Shown: positions 52,091 through 62,875, counted from the stretch's first letter. The stretch is DNA of 64,000 nt from Nocardioides pocheonensis (GCF_003725535.1 NZ_RJSF01000046.1:188754-252753); one strand, 5' to 3'. Translations and numbers: made by a program. Notes: a model not told the origin generated them from the letters alone.

Positions 52091-55000
52091 CTATGGAGCA
52101 CACATGGCCGACGACTCGAGGGCCTGACGCGGTCGGCTGGCGGGATCGCGCACGCTCGTCGCAGCTCGAACTGCCTGGAGAGCCCGATGTCTGTCGTTCT
52201 CCTGGGCCGCGTCCGTGGAGCGGCCGCCGACAGGAAGGTCGGAGACGACGCAGTAGCGCTCGCGGTAGGCGGCAACGGTGCTGACCTGGGCGAGCCACCA
52301 CTCGCGACCGTTCCTCTCTGTCGGCGGTGATCCGAGCCGGCGCATCCACGCCGGCAGCTGCGCCACCGCCTCCTCGGCGAGCGCGCGGGCACGGGTCTCG
52401 ATCATGTGCTTGCGCTCGTCGATGGCCTGGCGATCCTCGTCGCTCATCACCCCGAGCGGGTCCGGAATCAGACCGGCAATGAGTCTGGGCTTCACCCCAT
52501 GCTTGCCTCGCGGTACCGACGATGCCACCGCCTCGACGCGGAAGGTCAGGACCGCTGCGATGTCGTCGGCGTCTTCGAGCCCATGCTGTGCGACTACGCT
52601 CGGCAAAAGTCGTTCGAGATCGTGGTGGTTCGCCTCGGCCCTGCGGAGCGCGGCCGCCAGCGGGCCGAAAGCTGTCGACTCGGTGACGCCCCTGTTCTCC
52701 GAATCGCTGAGGCCGGAGCGCCGAAGAAGATCAACGAAGCGTTCGCGCTGGGCATGGGCGGCAATGGTCTCCAGTTCCGCGGCGAGGCGGTCGATGCCGC
52801 CGTACAGCTCGTACTCGGCTTCCATGGTCTGGAGTGCGCCGACGCTCGCACCGCTGTGCTGGAGTACTCCGAATAGGACGGTCCGCGCGCTGATGTCCTC
52901 GGGTTCGGGCGTCGTGTGGCTGTCGTCGGGCTGGTCCAGCGCGACGTAGGCAATGTTGGACTCGCGACCGCGGCTCATCGAGACGTAGAAGTTCTCCCGC
53001 GTAGTCGTAGGCGTGACGACGACGTGTGAGGTATCGACCGTGACGCCTTGCGCGCGGTGCGCCGTGACGGCGTACCCGAGGTCGAGGTGCTCCCCCACGT
53101 ACTCGCGAGGTAGCACGGCCTTTCCCCGTCGGCACGGGTCGACGCGGTCGACAAGCACGGAACCATCGCGCCTGATGTCGGCGATCCGCCAGCGGTCGCC
53201 GTTCTTCACCCATCCACCGGCCGATGTGCGCAGGGTCCGCTCGTTGCGACGCGTGATGACGACGTCGCCGGTGGACGCTCGGCTCCCGTCGCCGAGTGCA
53301 ACCTCCTGGCCGTCCGCCGCGCCATCGAGCAAGAGGCGTTCGGCACGTGCCCGTTCATTGAGCGCGCAGACCGCGTGCAACGACTCGGTCACAAGGATGC
53401 TCGCCTTGCCCGCCTGCGAATCGGCCCGCCAGGCGTCGTACGCCTGGTCGAGCATCTCGTCCGTGAGCCCCTCGCGGATGCGCTTTTGCCGCGCGTAGGT
53501 GGAGATGATCTCGACCTCGCCGCGTCGCAGCGCCAGCGAGGCGTGCTTCTCCCACGAATTGGTGAAGCGGTGGATCTCGGTGAGCTCGGGAGCGTCCGTT
53601 CGCCGGTCGACGAGCAACGAGAAGGCGCCGCCAGCGTCGACAGACTGCAGCTGGTACGGATCGCCGACGAGCAGCACCTTGGCGCCGGTGGACTCAGCGA
53701 TGCCAGTGATCCGGTCGAGCGTGGCCGTGCTGGCTAGCGTCGCCTCGTCGACGATCACGAGCTGGCCTTCGCGGAAGTTCGTGCGCCCGAGATCGAACTC
53801 AGTCAGCCACTTCGCCGTGTTGTCGCAGGCGATACCCAAGTCGTCAGCCAAGGCCTGAGCCGCGGCAGCCGAGGGCGCGAGCCCGATGACACTCCCCCGG
53901 CCGTGCTCGGTGATCCACACCGAACGAAGCGCACGCATGGCGGTCGTCTTGCCTGCGCCCGCCGGCCCGACCAGGAGGTCGAGCCTCCGCCCGGATGTCG
54001 TGATGCTCTCCAGCGCGGTCCGCTGCTGTGAGCTCAGGCCTCCGTTCGAGTGGGCAAGGACGCGAGCCGTGACCGCAGAACGGACTGTCGGCGCTCCACT
54101 CGCCTCGGAGCGCGCCAACAACTGCCCCTCGGCCGCGATGATCGCCGTCGAGGAGTACTTCACCGAGTGCCGCGGGCGAAACACGCTGGTCCCATCCTCC
54201 CTCCGGAATCCCGCGGGGCTGAGCGTGAGGTCCGGCGGGGTGAGTGCCACCGACTGGGCCTGGGCCGAGTCGACGACCATCGCGATGGCAGACTCGCGGT
54301 CAGCGGTAGTGGCGAAGCGGAGGTCCATTGTCTGCTTGGACGCCTCGGCCATCAGGTTCCAGTGGTTCCAAACAGATCGCTTGATGCTCACCGCCGCGAC
54401 AACGTCCGCGGCGATCGCCTCGACCGCTCGGAGCGGCACGTCGGCGATCCGTAACGGCATGGCGCCTGCGCCCAGCAGCGTCGAAGCCCACGCCGTGGCG
54501 TCGCCACCGACACGCTCCGAGGTGCGCCGACGCCACTCGGCGGTGAGGTCGACGAGCGAACGGATCTCCTTCGGCGGACGCGTTGCGAGCGTCGCCTGGG
54601 CGCGGAGCTCCACGATGACCTTCGCCGACGGCTGCCGACCATGCTGCGCCACGTACTCTGCGATCAGCGCATCCTTCTTCACCTCGATCTCCCGCGTGCG
54701 ACTCGAGAACTCACCGATCAGCTCGTCGCTGACCCCGGCGATCTCCCATCGCGGGTTCCTTTCCGCCCCGCGCTGGCGCATTTCCCACTCGACGCCGACG
54801 TCGCGGGCGAGCCGGTCGGCGAGCAGCGCGTTGTAGTGCTCCGACAGCCCGGTCCTCGACGCGAAGACGGGCCGGCCGTCGAGGCTTCGCCAGCGCCCGT
54901 CCATCTGAGTGAGGACCTTGTTCGAGACGACGACGCAGGCACGCACCAGGTGGGGAGAACACGCCGCGAGCACCATCTGGGACGCCTCCATCGTCAAGGT

Positions 55001-55093
55001 GATCCTCGGGGGCGCATCCGCCTCGAAAGACCTGCAGGAACTCTCATTGCTCATCGGCGAACGAGACGAAGCCTCCGACACCGTGACGATCAC
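52091..55093 (-). pseudogene. TraA/TrwC-type conjugative relaxase-helicase lacking its catalytic N-terminus
   Basis: The homology starts at VVVSNKVLTQMDGRWRSLDG (about 54934). In intact proteins this follows the metal-binding three-His motif, typically HLHTH; here the sequence reads HLVRACVVV. The N-terminal relaxase domain with its nicking Tyr is missing. The RecD-like helicase part is intact: VGPAGAGKTT, VIVDEAT and AVTAHRAQGVTVD. The upstream residues of the open frame are unrelated. The gene probably cannot start DNA transfer, but it marks a conjugative ancestry. Confidence 0.75.
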
Positions 55094-55520
55094 GGACTAC
55101 GGAGCCCGTTCGTTGCAGCGCTCGCTCCGGCGGGTATCGATCATGCCACCGGAGCGGATCCGCACGATGCCGTTCGGCACCGGTTTGGTGATGCTGCGGA
55201 GTGCACCGCCGATCATCACCCGCCTTCGCCCCTGGAACCCCGGATGACGGTGGGGGCATCTGGTGGAGCAGCGATGGCCCCGCAGATCGAAGACCGGATG
55301 CCGAGCCCCAGGCGGTGGCCGGAAGCGCCCCATTTCGCCCAGAGTGACGCTCTGGTCCAAGCGCCCGAGGGACGAACTGACCACCCCGCCGACTAGGTCC
55401 TACGGTGTAGGGCGACCAGTCGTCGATAGTTGATTCCCAGTGTTTGGGCGCCGCGCGTGAGCCCTGCCGACTTGGCGGCATTGCCTCACTTGGCCGGTTC
55501 TGACTCAGTGTGGCGACGGG
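55094..55520. other. Stretch without a recognisable gene
   Basis: It lies between the truncated relaxase and hamB. A minus-strand fragment near 55400-55480 reads GAQTLGINYRRLVALHRRT and may be the tail of a lost DNA-binding protein; it is too short to call. Confidence 0.4.
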
Positions 55521-58500
55521 CTACTCGTCGCTCAAGGAGATCGCGACCTCGACTATCTCTGCGCCCTCGAACTCCACACGCACTTGGGCGGTACAAAGCA
55601 ACCGGGCAGCCAGCTCGATCGAGGCCCTTTCTCCGTCGTTGTAGTCGACGAATCCACCTAGCGTGTCCCCTACTTGGGGGATGAGTGTCGAGGGAAGGCC
55701 CACCGAGAGCACAGCGTCGAAGGTCACGGCAACCTCGTCAAGTCTCATGCCGTAGTCGTACTCGTGAACAGTCCCCGACTCCACGAGCGGGAAGTCCGTG
55801 GGCGCCGCGCTGACCGACTTCACGACGACATCGCCAAGGTCGGCTAGGACGCTGGCGATTGATCTATCGTCGAGCTCCAATTCCAATAGTTCGCGAACGA
55901 CCCGGGCCGCGTCGGCGCTGTCGAGAATGTCACCGGCGAGAGACCGCACGTTGTCGATGACCGCCAACTCAGTCGCGTCAAAGTAGAAGTCGGACCAGCC
56001 ATCAGCCTCTTCGGCTTCGCCTGTCCGCGCTGGATCGTCGCTGACCTCCGCGGTCGCATCTTTCCCACCCTGGCCCGGCTCCTCGCCAAACCCCGCAGCT
56101 TCTGTGGAGCGGTTCGGCCCGTAGGGGTCGGGGTCGTCACGGTCAGGATCATCCGGTCCCGACCCCTCTGGACCGCCGGGCCCAGCGGAAGACTCGCCCA
56201 GATCCTGACGGGTGCGGTCATACACGAATCGTCCGAGTGTTTCGGTCCAACCGGTCTCGACCTCGATGACTCCGCGAGCGATGTCGCGAGGTTCACGGAG
56301 CACGTTCTGAATGTCGACCATCGCCGAATGGCCGCCAAGAAGTACCGCCGCGCGCCGATGTCGAAGACCCGACGCCATCAAGGCCCGGGCCGCTGGGGTT
56401 GACACACCGAAGCGGAGGTATTCGGGGAGCATTGCCACGGCGTCCGCGATCACGACATCAGTGTCAGCAAGATGGCGCTGAAGAACGGCGACTGCCTGCT
56501 CAACCAACGTCGCTAGTGAGTAGGAAACTAGTTTGCCGTAGATCCGCAGTATCTCGTCGACGGACCGGCTCGTCTGCGAAGCAATGTCTTGGAAGCTCGT
56601 ACCGTTGATCCACAACGCGACGATGTCTCGGAGGGACGCCCGATCCGGCAGGTTGAGCGGCGGGACTTGCTCTTCAGCAGGAAAGGCTTCCCTGAGGTCG
56701 GCTTGGAAGTCTGGTTGCCTGTAGGCCCAGGCAAGGACCGCGTCGAGGAGGCTCTCATCGACCGGCGATTCAATGGTGTCCCAACTGTCGAGCGCTGGGA
56801 CCAGGTCAGTGACGACCGAGTCGACCAGTCGTGCTCGAGCCCCGGTCTCGCGGATCCACGGCATACGACCCCGCGTTCGCAGATCAGAAAGCCGCGTTGC
56901 GCGCATAGCGAAGACCGTGGAGAGCAAGGTCTGTCCGCGCTGGTCAAGCTGCTGAGCCGCAAAAGTGTTGCGGGCGAGCGCGGCGGCCGCCTGCCGGAAC
57001 TCCTCGTCGCCGAGTTCGTCGTGAAGAAGCTCGATCAGCGTCGAGTCGATGCCATCGGTCAAAGGGAAGAGTGCGGCGGCGCCTTCGAGCAGCTCCGTGG
57101 TAAGGCGAGTTCCCGTTTGGATTGAGTTCTGTAGTGCCTGCACCAGCGAGCGGAGAGCACCGTGGACGTCCTCTCCGGGCTGGCCAATCGCGACCGGGCG
57201 CACAGCGGACCACTGGTTGGGGTTCGCGCAGATGACGAGCCCCTTGGTCGAGCTCCCGGCCCGACCTGCGCGACCAACTAGGTTTCTGATGTCCCGCGCC
57301 AACATCGGGATCGGTCTACCGGTTCGGGACCGGCGCTGGACCGCATAAAGGACAAGGGTGCGGATGGGCAGGTTTACACCTTCGGCGAGCGTACCCGTGC
57401 AGAGCACCATTCGAACGACGCCGTCGCTGAGCAGCTCCTCAACTGCCTCGCGGGTTTCCTGAGGTATGTCCCCATGGTGCACGACGACCCCGGCTGTAAG
57501 GGAAGCCGTACCTACCCAATTGGGGCCGTACTCGCGGGTGAGATAGTCGCCGACCGAGTCGAGTCGAGCACGATCCGTTACAGAGTCCAAGGGACGTGGA
57601 AGAGGGACGTTGCTCCTCAGCTGTCGCAGGAGCTCATCTGCGAGGCCCGCCACGCCTTGATCGCCAGTCTTTGTCGCCGAGAAGACGGCCACCGTCCCCA
57701 GTGCCATCGACTTGCGGGCGACGGCGATCGCTTGAGTCTTCACCGAGCCGAACTGGAAGGTGTTGAGGTTCCCGGTGGTCTCATTCCGGAACCGGAAATC
57801 TGAGTCCTGCAGGAAGTCATTCAGAGTGTGGGCTGGAATGGTGGTGTCGACAGCCTGCATCTGCAGACCGACTCTGGTTGAGCGTCCGCTTCCAGCGGGT
57901 CGGAGTACCGCATATTCAGCCTCCGCCGGACGGAAGTCGCTTCGCACAACGGTGTCGGCCGAACCTCCCAACCAAGCGTTGATTTCTTCGATGTTCGGAA
58001 CGATCGCGGAGACGAAGACAGTGCGAGGCGGCCCGCCTTCACGTCCCAGCAGTCGAGCGAGCAGAAGTTCGAGGGCGACACCTCGACCTGGCTGGTCAAG
58101 CAGATGCCCCTCATCGCACACGATGAGCGAGATGCGTGCGACGAGTTCAGGAGCAGAACCCAGCAGGCCCGTCAATGCCTCGGGGGTAGCGACAATCGCG
58201 CGGAGCTCGTCGACTCCCTGAATCTCCTCGTAGCTAGGCACTGTCCCGCCGTACACGGTTCGAGTAGCGATGCCTATGCGAGTCAGTCGCCGGGCGAGTG
58301 ATCCTCGAAGTTCCCTTGCCAATGCTCGGTAGGGGACCAGCAGGACTGCTAGGTCATCTGGCCGTTCGACCAAGTGATTGAACAGGAGCGTCTCGGTAAG
58401 CGCTGTCTTGCCGGCGCCGGTCGGCATCTGCAGCGAGAAGGGTTCGTCACTTGAAAGAAGACCGGCCTGGATCGCCGAGATCTGCGACGGGAAGAAGTCC

Positions 58501-59156
58501 CAGACCGGGCGGCGGCGGTTCAACAAGGAGCCGACGAGAGGGTCCCAACGTGACGAGCCGCCATCCGGCAGCACGGCACGGAGATTCGTCACCCGAAATC
58601 GGTCGAGTAGCGACGCATAGGTGCGCTCGGCTATCCATTGGTCGGGACCGACCTCGAGCGACGACTCAACCGCTCGCTGAGCGCCGGCGGCCGCCGCCTC
58701 GATGCTGGCGACATCACCGCTCGCCAATGCGCGGAGAAGAGTTTGGACACGCTCGGACGCCATCCGTGATGGTCGAGCTAAGAAGTCGTAACAAGCGCGG
58801 TACGCATCGTCGCTCCACGCGTCTTGTGTCGCTACTTGCTGCATCGTCACGTATGCCGAGGCCGAGTAGCCCCCGCCGTAGAATGCCGCTGCTGAGAAGA
58901 ACGTTGCGTCCAGTTCGGCGGAGCCAGTCAAGGTGCGTGCAACACCCGAAAGCGCGTTCCCCAGAGTGGCCCAGTCCCGTGAATCTGCTGGGGGCTCTCG
59001 CATCAGGTCAAAGAGTTCTCCGACGAGCGACACGTATAGGTCAAAGCTTCGGCCGTCCTGATAGTCGAGTCCAGCGACCTCAGACTGGAGGCTGTACTCC
59101 CGCAGGCTCTGGCGGGTGTCTGCGTCGGCAACCCACCGCCGGAGTACCTGCCTCAT
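55521..59156 (-). CDS. hamB: Hachiman anti-phage system helicase HamB
   Basis: A 1211-residue superfamily 2 helicase. Walker A is QMPTGAGKT near 243-251, the DEGH box is at 348-351, and further motifs are VFSATKTG, TGTLAEGVNLP and NLVGRAGRAG. An acidic, Gly/Pro-rich linker near residues 1020-1080 separates a C-terminal domain. The size and the ATGA overlap with hamA match Hachiman. The known mechanism is that HamB senses DNA ends or damage and releases HamA, which degrades DNA and stops phage growth. Confidence 0.88.
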   Translation of the reverse strand: MRQVLRRWVADADTRQSLREYSLQSEVAGLDYQDGRSFDLYVSLVGELFDLMREPPADSRDWATLGNALSGVARTLTGSAELDATFFSAAAFYGGGYSASAYVTMQQVATQDAWSDDAYRACYDFLARPSRMASERVQTLLRALASGDVASIEAAAAGAQRAVESSLEVGPDQWIAERTYASLLDRFRVTNLRAVLPDGGSSRWDPLVGSLLNRRRPVWDFFPSQISAIQAGLLSSDEPFSLQMPTGAGKTALTETLLFNHLVERPDDLAVLLVPYRALARELRGSLARRLTRIGIATRTVYGGTVPSYEEIQGVDELRAIVATPEALTGLLGSAPELVARISLIVCDEGHLLDQPGRGVALELLLARLLGREGGPPRTVFVSAIVPNIEEINAWLGGSADTVVRSDFRPAEAEYAVLRPAGSGRSTRVGLQMQAVDTTIPAHTLNDFLQDSDFRFRNETTGNLNTFQFGSVKTQAIAVARKSMALGTVAVFSATKTGDQGVAGLADELLRQLRSNVPLPRPLDSVTDRARLDSVGDYLTREYGPNWVGTASLTAGVVVHHGDIPQETREAVEELLSDGVVRMVLCTGTLAEGVNLPIRTLVLYAVQRRSRTGRPIPMLARDIRNLVGRAGRAGSSTKGLVICANPNQWSAVRPVAIGQPGEDVHGALRSLVQALQNSIQTGTRLTTELLEGAAALFPLTDGIDSTLIELLHDELGDEEFRQAAAALARNTFAAQQLDQRGQTLLSTVFAMRATRLSDLRTRGRMPWIRETGARARLVDSVVTDLVPALDSWDTIESPVDESLLDAVLAWAYRQPDFQADLREAFPAEEQVPPLNLPDRASLRDIVALWINGTSFQDIASQTSRSVDEILRIYGKLVSYSLATLVEQAVAVLQRHLADTDVVIADAVAMLPEYLRFGVSTPAARALMASGLRHRRAAVLLGGHSAMVDIQNVLREPRDIARGVIEVETGWTETLGRFVYDRTRQDLGESSAGPGGPEGSGPDDPDRDDPDPYGPNRSTEAAGFGEEPGQGGKDATAEVSDDPARTGEAEEADGWSDFYFDATELAVIDNVRSLAGDILDSADAARVVRELLELELDDRSIASVLADLGDVVVKSVSAAPTDFPLVESGTVHEYDYGMRLDEVAVTFDAVLSVGLPSTLIPQVGDTLGGFVDYNDGERASIELAARLLCTAQVRVEFEGAEIVEVAISLSDE

Positions 59157-59959
59157 GAAACGACGTCCACGCCAGACTTTTCGAGGAGCACCTCGAATAA
59201 CTTCTCGTAGTTGGCCTTGAGGTCCGGAACAGAGATGACCACCAATGTGCACTCACCCAGGTGGGGCACCGTCACCCCTGCCAGTTCCGCATCGACCAAC
59301 TCCGAGCTGAGAACAACGACGGCGCGGAACTCGTACGTCGCCTGTGGATGGTCCGTCGCCTTCACAAAGCGCTCGATGTGGTCGAGCTGGACAGTCCCAA
59401 GGTGTCCGAGAATTGCTCGCTCCTTAAGCCACAGCAACGTTTTGGCCAATCGACTTTCGCGGTCCTTCCGCGAGTCCGCGATCGCATCTGCCACCGGAGT
59501 CGAGCTGCCGTTCGTCGATTTCGTCTTCACCTCGGCACACAAGACGACATCTTGGTCGGATGGGACTGGCCACTGGGGCAACTGGAACTGAACGATGTCT
59601 GACCCTTCTGAGGCTCTCGTCCGCCGGCTCTTCAGCCGCCACATCTTGGGTTCGAGTACGTCGCCTGTGATCGTGGAAGCGAGGTAGATCGCACCCACGA
59701 TTTCGCCGTAGTCGCCAGCCATGACCGAGCCCTTGTCCGGAAGCACCGCCTCCACGACGGTCTCGAAAGGCAACTTCTTGTCATCGACGATCGCTTGAAG
59801 CGTCGCATCTGCGATGTAGCAGCGGCGAGCAGGCACTCCCAGCAGCTCAGACCACGCTGCCGTCTTGTCGTCAAGAATCATCACGACCACGTACGGGTCA
59901 TTGAGCGTCTCGATGAAGAAGGACCGGACCTCAGCGAGGTCGAGACCTAGTTCCTTCAT
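59153..59959 (-). CDS. hamA: Hachiman effector nuclease HamA (DUF1837)
   Basis: A 268-residue DUF1837 protein. The PD-(D/E)xK-like site is visible as GDYGEIVGAIYL (E86) and CAEVKTK (E143, K145), with D121 in GSDIVQ as a further acidic candidate. This is the DNA-cleaving partner of HamB. ATG 59959 overlaps a small upstream frame by ATGA, and its stop overlaps hamB by ATGA, so the set looks like one translationally coupled unit. Confidence 0.87.
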   Translation of the reverse strand: MKELGLDLAEVRSFFIETLNDPYVVVMILDDKTAAWSELLGVPARRCYIADATLQAIVDDKKLPFETVVEAVLPDKGSVMAGDYGEIVGAIYLASTITGDVLEPKMWRLKSRRTRASEGSDIVQFQLPQWPVPSDQDVVLCAEVKTKSTNGSSTPVADAIADSRKDRESRLAKTLLWLKERAILGHLGTVQLDHIERFVKATDHPQATYEFRAVVVLSSELVDAELAGVTVPHLGECTLVVISVPDLKANYEKLFEVLLEKSGVDVVS

Positions 59960-60189
59960 GTCGCCCGATCCCCGTCCCAACGACCCGCTAGCTCACCGCT
60001 ACTCAGCGGCGAAAAGCCTAGGACATCCAGGAGTGTCACCGTCAGGGAAACGCTCGGCTTGGCTCTGAGCTGTTTGATAGCGACGTAGTAGTCCGCCGAG
60101 CCTGCTGTCGACAACGGCCGGGCCAACGATCGACCACGATGGCGCCATGGTCTGAGCGTCGCTTCCAACGCGGCGGGTTTCGAGAGCAT
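59956..60189 (-). CDS. Small frame coupled to hamA
   Basis: A 77-residue frame (from ATG 60189) whose TGA overlaps the hamA ATG. It reads SADYYVAIKQLRAKPS and DVLGFSPLSSGELAGRW and has moderately coding-like third positions. The frame extends upstream without a break to the stop of the 226-residue gene at 60241, in the same phase. It could be a separate small gene or the disconnected end of that protein. No family was recognised. Confidence 0.35.
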   Translation of the reverse strand: MLSKPAALEATLRPWRHRGRSLARPLSTAGSADYYVAIKQLRAKPSVSLTVTLLDVLGFSPLSSGELAGRWDGDRAT

Positions 60190-60240
60190 GCGCAGCTCGT
60201 ACCACGGTGTGCCGAGACCCTCGTCACACCGCTGGTCAGT

Positions 60241-60921
60241 TCATGCCCGCCGTGTCTCGTACACGTCTAGGACCTCGAGAAGGACTTGTCCCATCTCAGT
60301 CACCTGAAACCCAGTGCCGCCCAACACGCTCAATGCACGGGCGAACCCAGCGTTAGAGAGCCCAGTGGCGGCTAAGGCAGCCTGGTCATCAGTCATGCCG
60401 GATGCCTCCGCCAGGGCTTCTACGTTCCAACGCTCTGCTTCGCCTAACGCGGTCACTTGGACGGGTTGGAGGTCTTGGTACGGCTCTGGCTCGTTCGACT
60501 TCCACTGGGGCGGGCCTGCCATCACACGCAGTAGGGCAATGTGTTGCCGCCGGAGGGCCTCGATCCCGAGGAGAAGAACCTCGGCCTCATCGGCCCGATC
60601 TGGATGGGCCGCTGCGTTGCCTAGAACCGCACCCAGGGCTTCGAGAACTTCGTCCTGACCAGTCATTCCTGCTTGCCAAAGGACCCGGGCAGCGATCGGA
60701 ACAAGCTTCGGATTGGCCGCAATACGCTCTCCGAGATCCTCGCGAGTCATACCCGCCAAGTCTTCGGCGGCGCGGAGGGCGATGGACCGCGTCCTGGCGA
60801 GTTCGGCTCGCGCCTTGGCACTGAGCCGAGCCATAGGATCGGTTGCGACTCCGGCAGTGAGCATCCCCGCAAGCGCCCCAACGAACTCATCGACCCAGTC
60901 CGTTTCCTGGCGCGGCTTCAT
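60241..60921 (-). CDS. Hypothetical protein upstream of hamA (226 aa)
   Basis: A mostly helical, acidic 226-residue protein. It contains LAGMTREDLGERIAANPKLVP, EVLLLGIEALRRQHIALL and, near the C-terminus, a winged-helix-like part (MTDDQAALAATGLSNAGFARAL...GFQVTEMG). No named family was recognised. It lies on the hamAB strand, so it may be an accessory or regulator of the defence unit. In the same frame, coding potential continues past its TGA to hamA. Confidence 0.6.
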   Translation of the reverse strand: MKPRQETDWVDEFVGALAGMLTAGVATDPMARLSAKARAELARTRSIALRAAEDLAGMTREDLGERIAANPKLVPIAARVLWQAGMTGQDEVLEALGAVLGNAAAHPDRADEAEVLLLGIEALRRQHIALLRVMAGPPQWKSNEPEPYQDLQPVQVTALGEAERWNVEALAEASGMTDDQAALAATGLSNAGFARALSVLGGTGFQVTEMGQVLLEVLDVYETRRA

Positions 60922-61000
60922 CCCACCGACCCTAATCCCGGCAAGGCGCGAGCGCGCGTGATCCCGCCGCGTTGCGCCAGTTCGCCAGTAGCGTCGTCGC

Positions 61001-61540
61001 ATGGAGAAAGTCGTTCGCGAGGAGCTTGATGACGAGGATTATCAGATCAAAGAGGTGTTCGCGGTCTATGGCCGGGCCGCTTACCAGGCCCAAGTACTGG
61101 AGCGTGGACTTGCCAACGTCCTGACCGTCGCACGCACGGCGGCAGCACGAGGTAGCGGCGACGATTTCGATGCGTTCCTCGAGCAGCATCTGGGGTCCAC
61201 GATGGGACGGCTGGTGAGCCTCCTAGGTCCCCATGTCCATGAAGACGGCGACGTGTTACCCAACCTTCGGGCCGCACTCGAAGAGCGAAACCGGTTGGCC
61301 CATCGCTTCTTCAGACAGCACGAACTTGACTTCGGTTCGTTCAGTGGACGAGAAGAGATGCTCGCGGAGCTTTACGGCCTGATTGAACTCTTCGAGAGCG
61401 TAGACGCGAGCCTTCGGATAGTGATCGACCGTCTCCTTGCATCAGTCGGCATGACGGCGGAACAGCGCCGGAACCTTGAAGCCGCAGAGGTACTGCGACT
61501 GCAGCAATTGGCTGAGTCCAGAGACAGGTCGGAGGCCTAA
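61001..61540 (+). CDS. Hypothetical helical protein with HEPN-like motif (179 aa)
   Basis: A 179-residue all-helical protein. It has EERNRLAHRFFRQH near residue 95, which fits the R-x4-H signature of HEPN RNases, and EQRRNLEAAEVLRLQQ at the end. It is divergent from the preceding gene. No family name can be given. HEPN proteins are common as toxins and in defence islands, so an RNase role is possible but unproven. Confidence 0.55.
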   Translation: MEKVVREELDDEDYQIKEVFAVYGRAAYQAQVLERGLANVLTVARTAAARGSGDDFDAFLEQHLGSTMGRLVSLLGPHVHEDGDVLPNLRAALEERNRLAHRFFRQHELDFGSFSGREEMLAELYGLIELFESVDASLRIVIDRLLASVGMTAEQRRNLEAAEVLRLQQLAESRDRSEA

Positions 61541-61675
61541 CCCCAAGAAGTTCCTCAATGGTTGCGCTCGACAATGGCGCGTCACACCGCCGCCAATCAG
61601 CCGCTCCCTCGACGGCTTAGAGACCCCTGAGGGAAGTTCAGTTGTCAACGCGCAGGAGCGGGCCCTGTTGGGTCT

Positions 61676-62875
61676 TCAGGAAGCGAAGTCCCTCTTCGGT
61701 TCATTCGCATTGCGCGCACGAAGGACAAGCAGCGTCTCGAACCGGTCGACCTCAGTTACGAGAAGTTCCCCGTCGGGAATTGCCGCTGCGGATGGCTCAC
61801 CGTCGACGGTTGAACAGACTCGCGTAATCCGCCCGAGGCTGGCGACTTCGTTGCCTGGCCCAGTACCGAGGAAGGCGTGCTCGAATGGCCGGTCGTACTC
61901 CTGCGCCCGATTCACGTCGAGCTCGACCAGTGCGCCGCCGCTCGGATTGACAGCGGTGTCGTCTGGCGCGAACGGCGAAGCGTCGTTGGTCACCACCATG
62001 CCAAGCCGAGGGCCAATCGCCTCAAGACTTTGGCGCCAGAATCCTGCGAACCAACCACTCATCGACGGTCGTAGATGGATGACCTCCTGGGCCAGCGCAA
62101 GGTAAAGACGAGCCGCGCGCCTGGTGGTCTCCTCAACCGCACGACGTTGAGAGCTGCTGTGCGGCAAGAGGTAAGCGCGAGTGGACTTGGCGTGAAACAC
62201 GAGGTTCCGGGTCGAAGAGTAGAGCTCGTCGTACAGGGCTTCGACCGGATCCGCAGCACCTTCAGGAGCATGCGCAACTAGACCGACGACCTTGTCCGCC
62301 TCCGTAAGTGCTCGACGGAACCACTCACCCTCGCCTTCCTTAGGTCGCACAGTGCGCTGCGGGGTTAGGGAGTCCAGGATCGATTCCAGTGCGAGGTACA
62401 CGTTGCGGAACGAATCAAACAAGTCGTCGGTGAGCTGAGACAGCCGGAAATAGCGTGCGCTCTCCTGCCACACGGGCACAGGCGGCAAGACCGGCACACC
62501 CCCAGTCACGGTCACCTTCGGAGCGCCCAGCGTTATCGTCGGAGCACTCAATAGGCGAATGACTGACTCGGAGCGCTCCGACCACCAAGCGACATGCTCT
62601 GCAGCTGCATGACGGATCGCCAATGGCGGCGCCCCGCGCAGGCACATGAGGTCCAGCCCTTTGTTTGCCGCAGCCAAGGCCTCATCGCGCACCAGCTCAT
62701 AGTTTGCACCGGACTTACCGCGCGCGACGACGATCTGGCTCCCGGCTCGCAACTCGATGCGCCACGCATCGATGGTCTCGGACGCGTCCTCCTGCGCTGC
62801 CTCAGACAACCGAAAGGCACCGCCGGCGTTCGCGCCGTCGAAGAAGCCCATTCCGTCGATGCTCGCTTCCGCCAC
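61676..62875 (-). CDS. Hypothetical protein (399 aa) with HEPN-like motif
   Basis: A 399-residue soluble protein. It has two recognisable regions: a helical middle with SSTRNLVFHAKSTRAY near residue 235, which fits R-x4-H, and a C-terminal beta-rich part (GALVELDVNRAQEYDRPFEHAF...). No family was recognised. It is convergent with the 179-residue gene and lies in the same defence region. Function unknown. Confidence 0.6.
   Translation of the reverse strand: MAEASIDGMGFFDGANAGGAFRLSEAAQEDASETIDAWRIELRAGSQIVVARGKSGANYELVRDEALAAANKGLDLMCLRGAPPLAIRHAAAEHVAWWSERSESVIRLLSAPTITLGAPKVTVTGGVPVLPPVPVWQESARYFRLSQLTDDLFDSFRNVYLALESILDSLTPQRTVRPKEGEGEWFRRALTEADKVVGLVAHAPEGAADPVEALYDELYSSTRNLVFHAKSTRAYLLPHSSSQRRAVEETTRRAARLYLALAQEVIHLRPSMSGWFAGFWRQSLEAIGPRLGMVVTNDASPFAPDDTAVNPSGGALVELDVNRAQEYDRPFEHAFLGTGPGNEVASLGRITRVCSTVDGEPSAAAIPDGELLVTEVDRFETLLVLRARNANEPKRDFAS

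Noticed and set aside
53886..54836. Plus-strand frame opposite the relaxase-helicase
   Set aside because: Ser/Arg-rich antisense of helicase coding sequence without recognisable domains.
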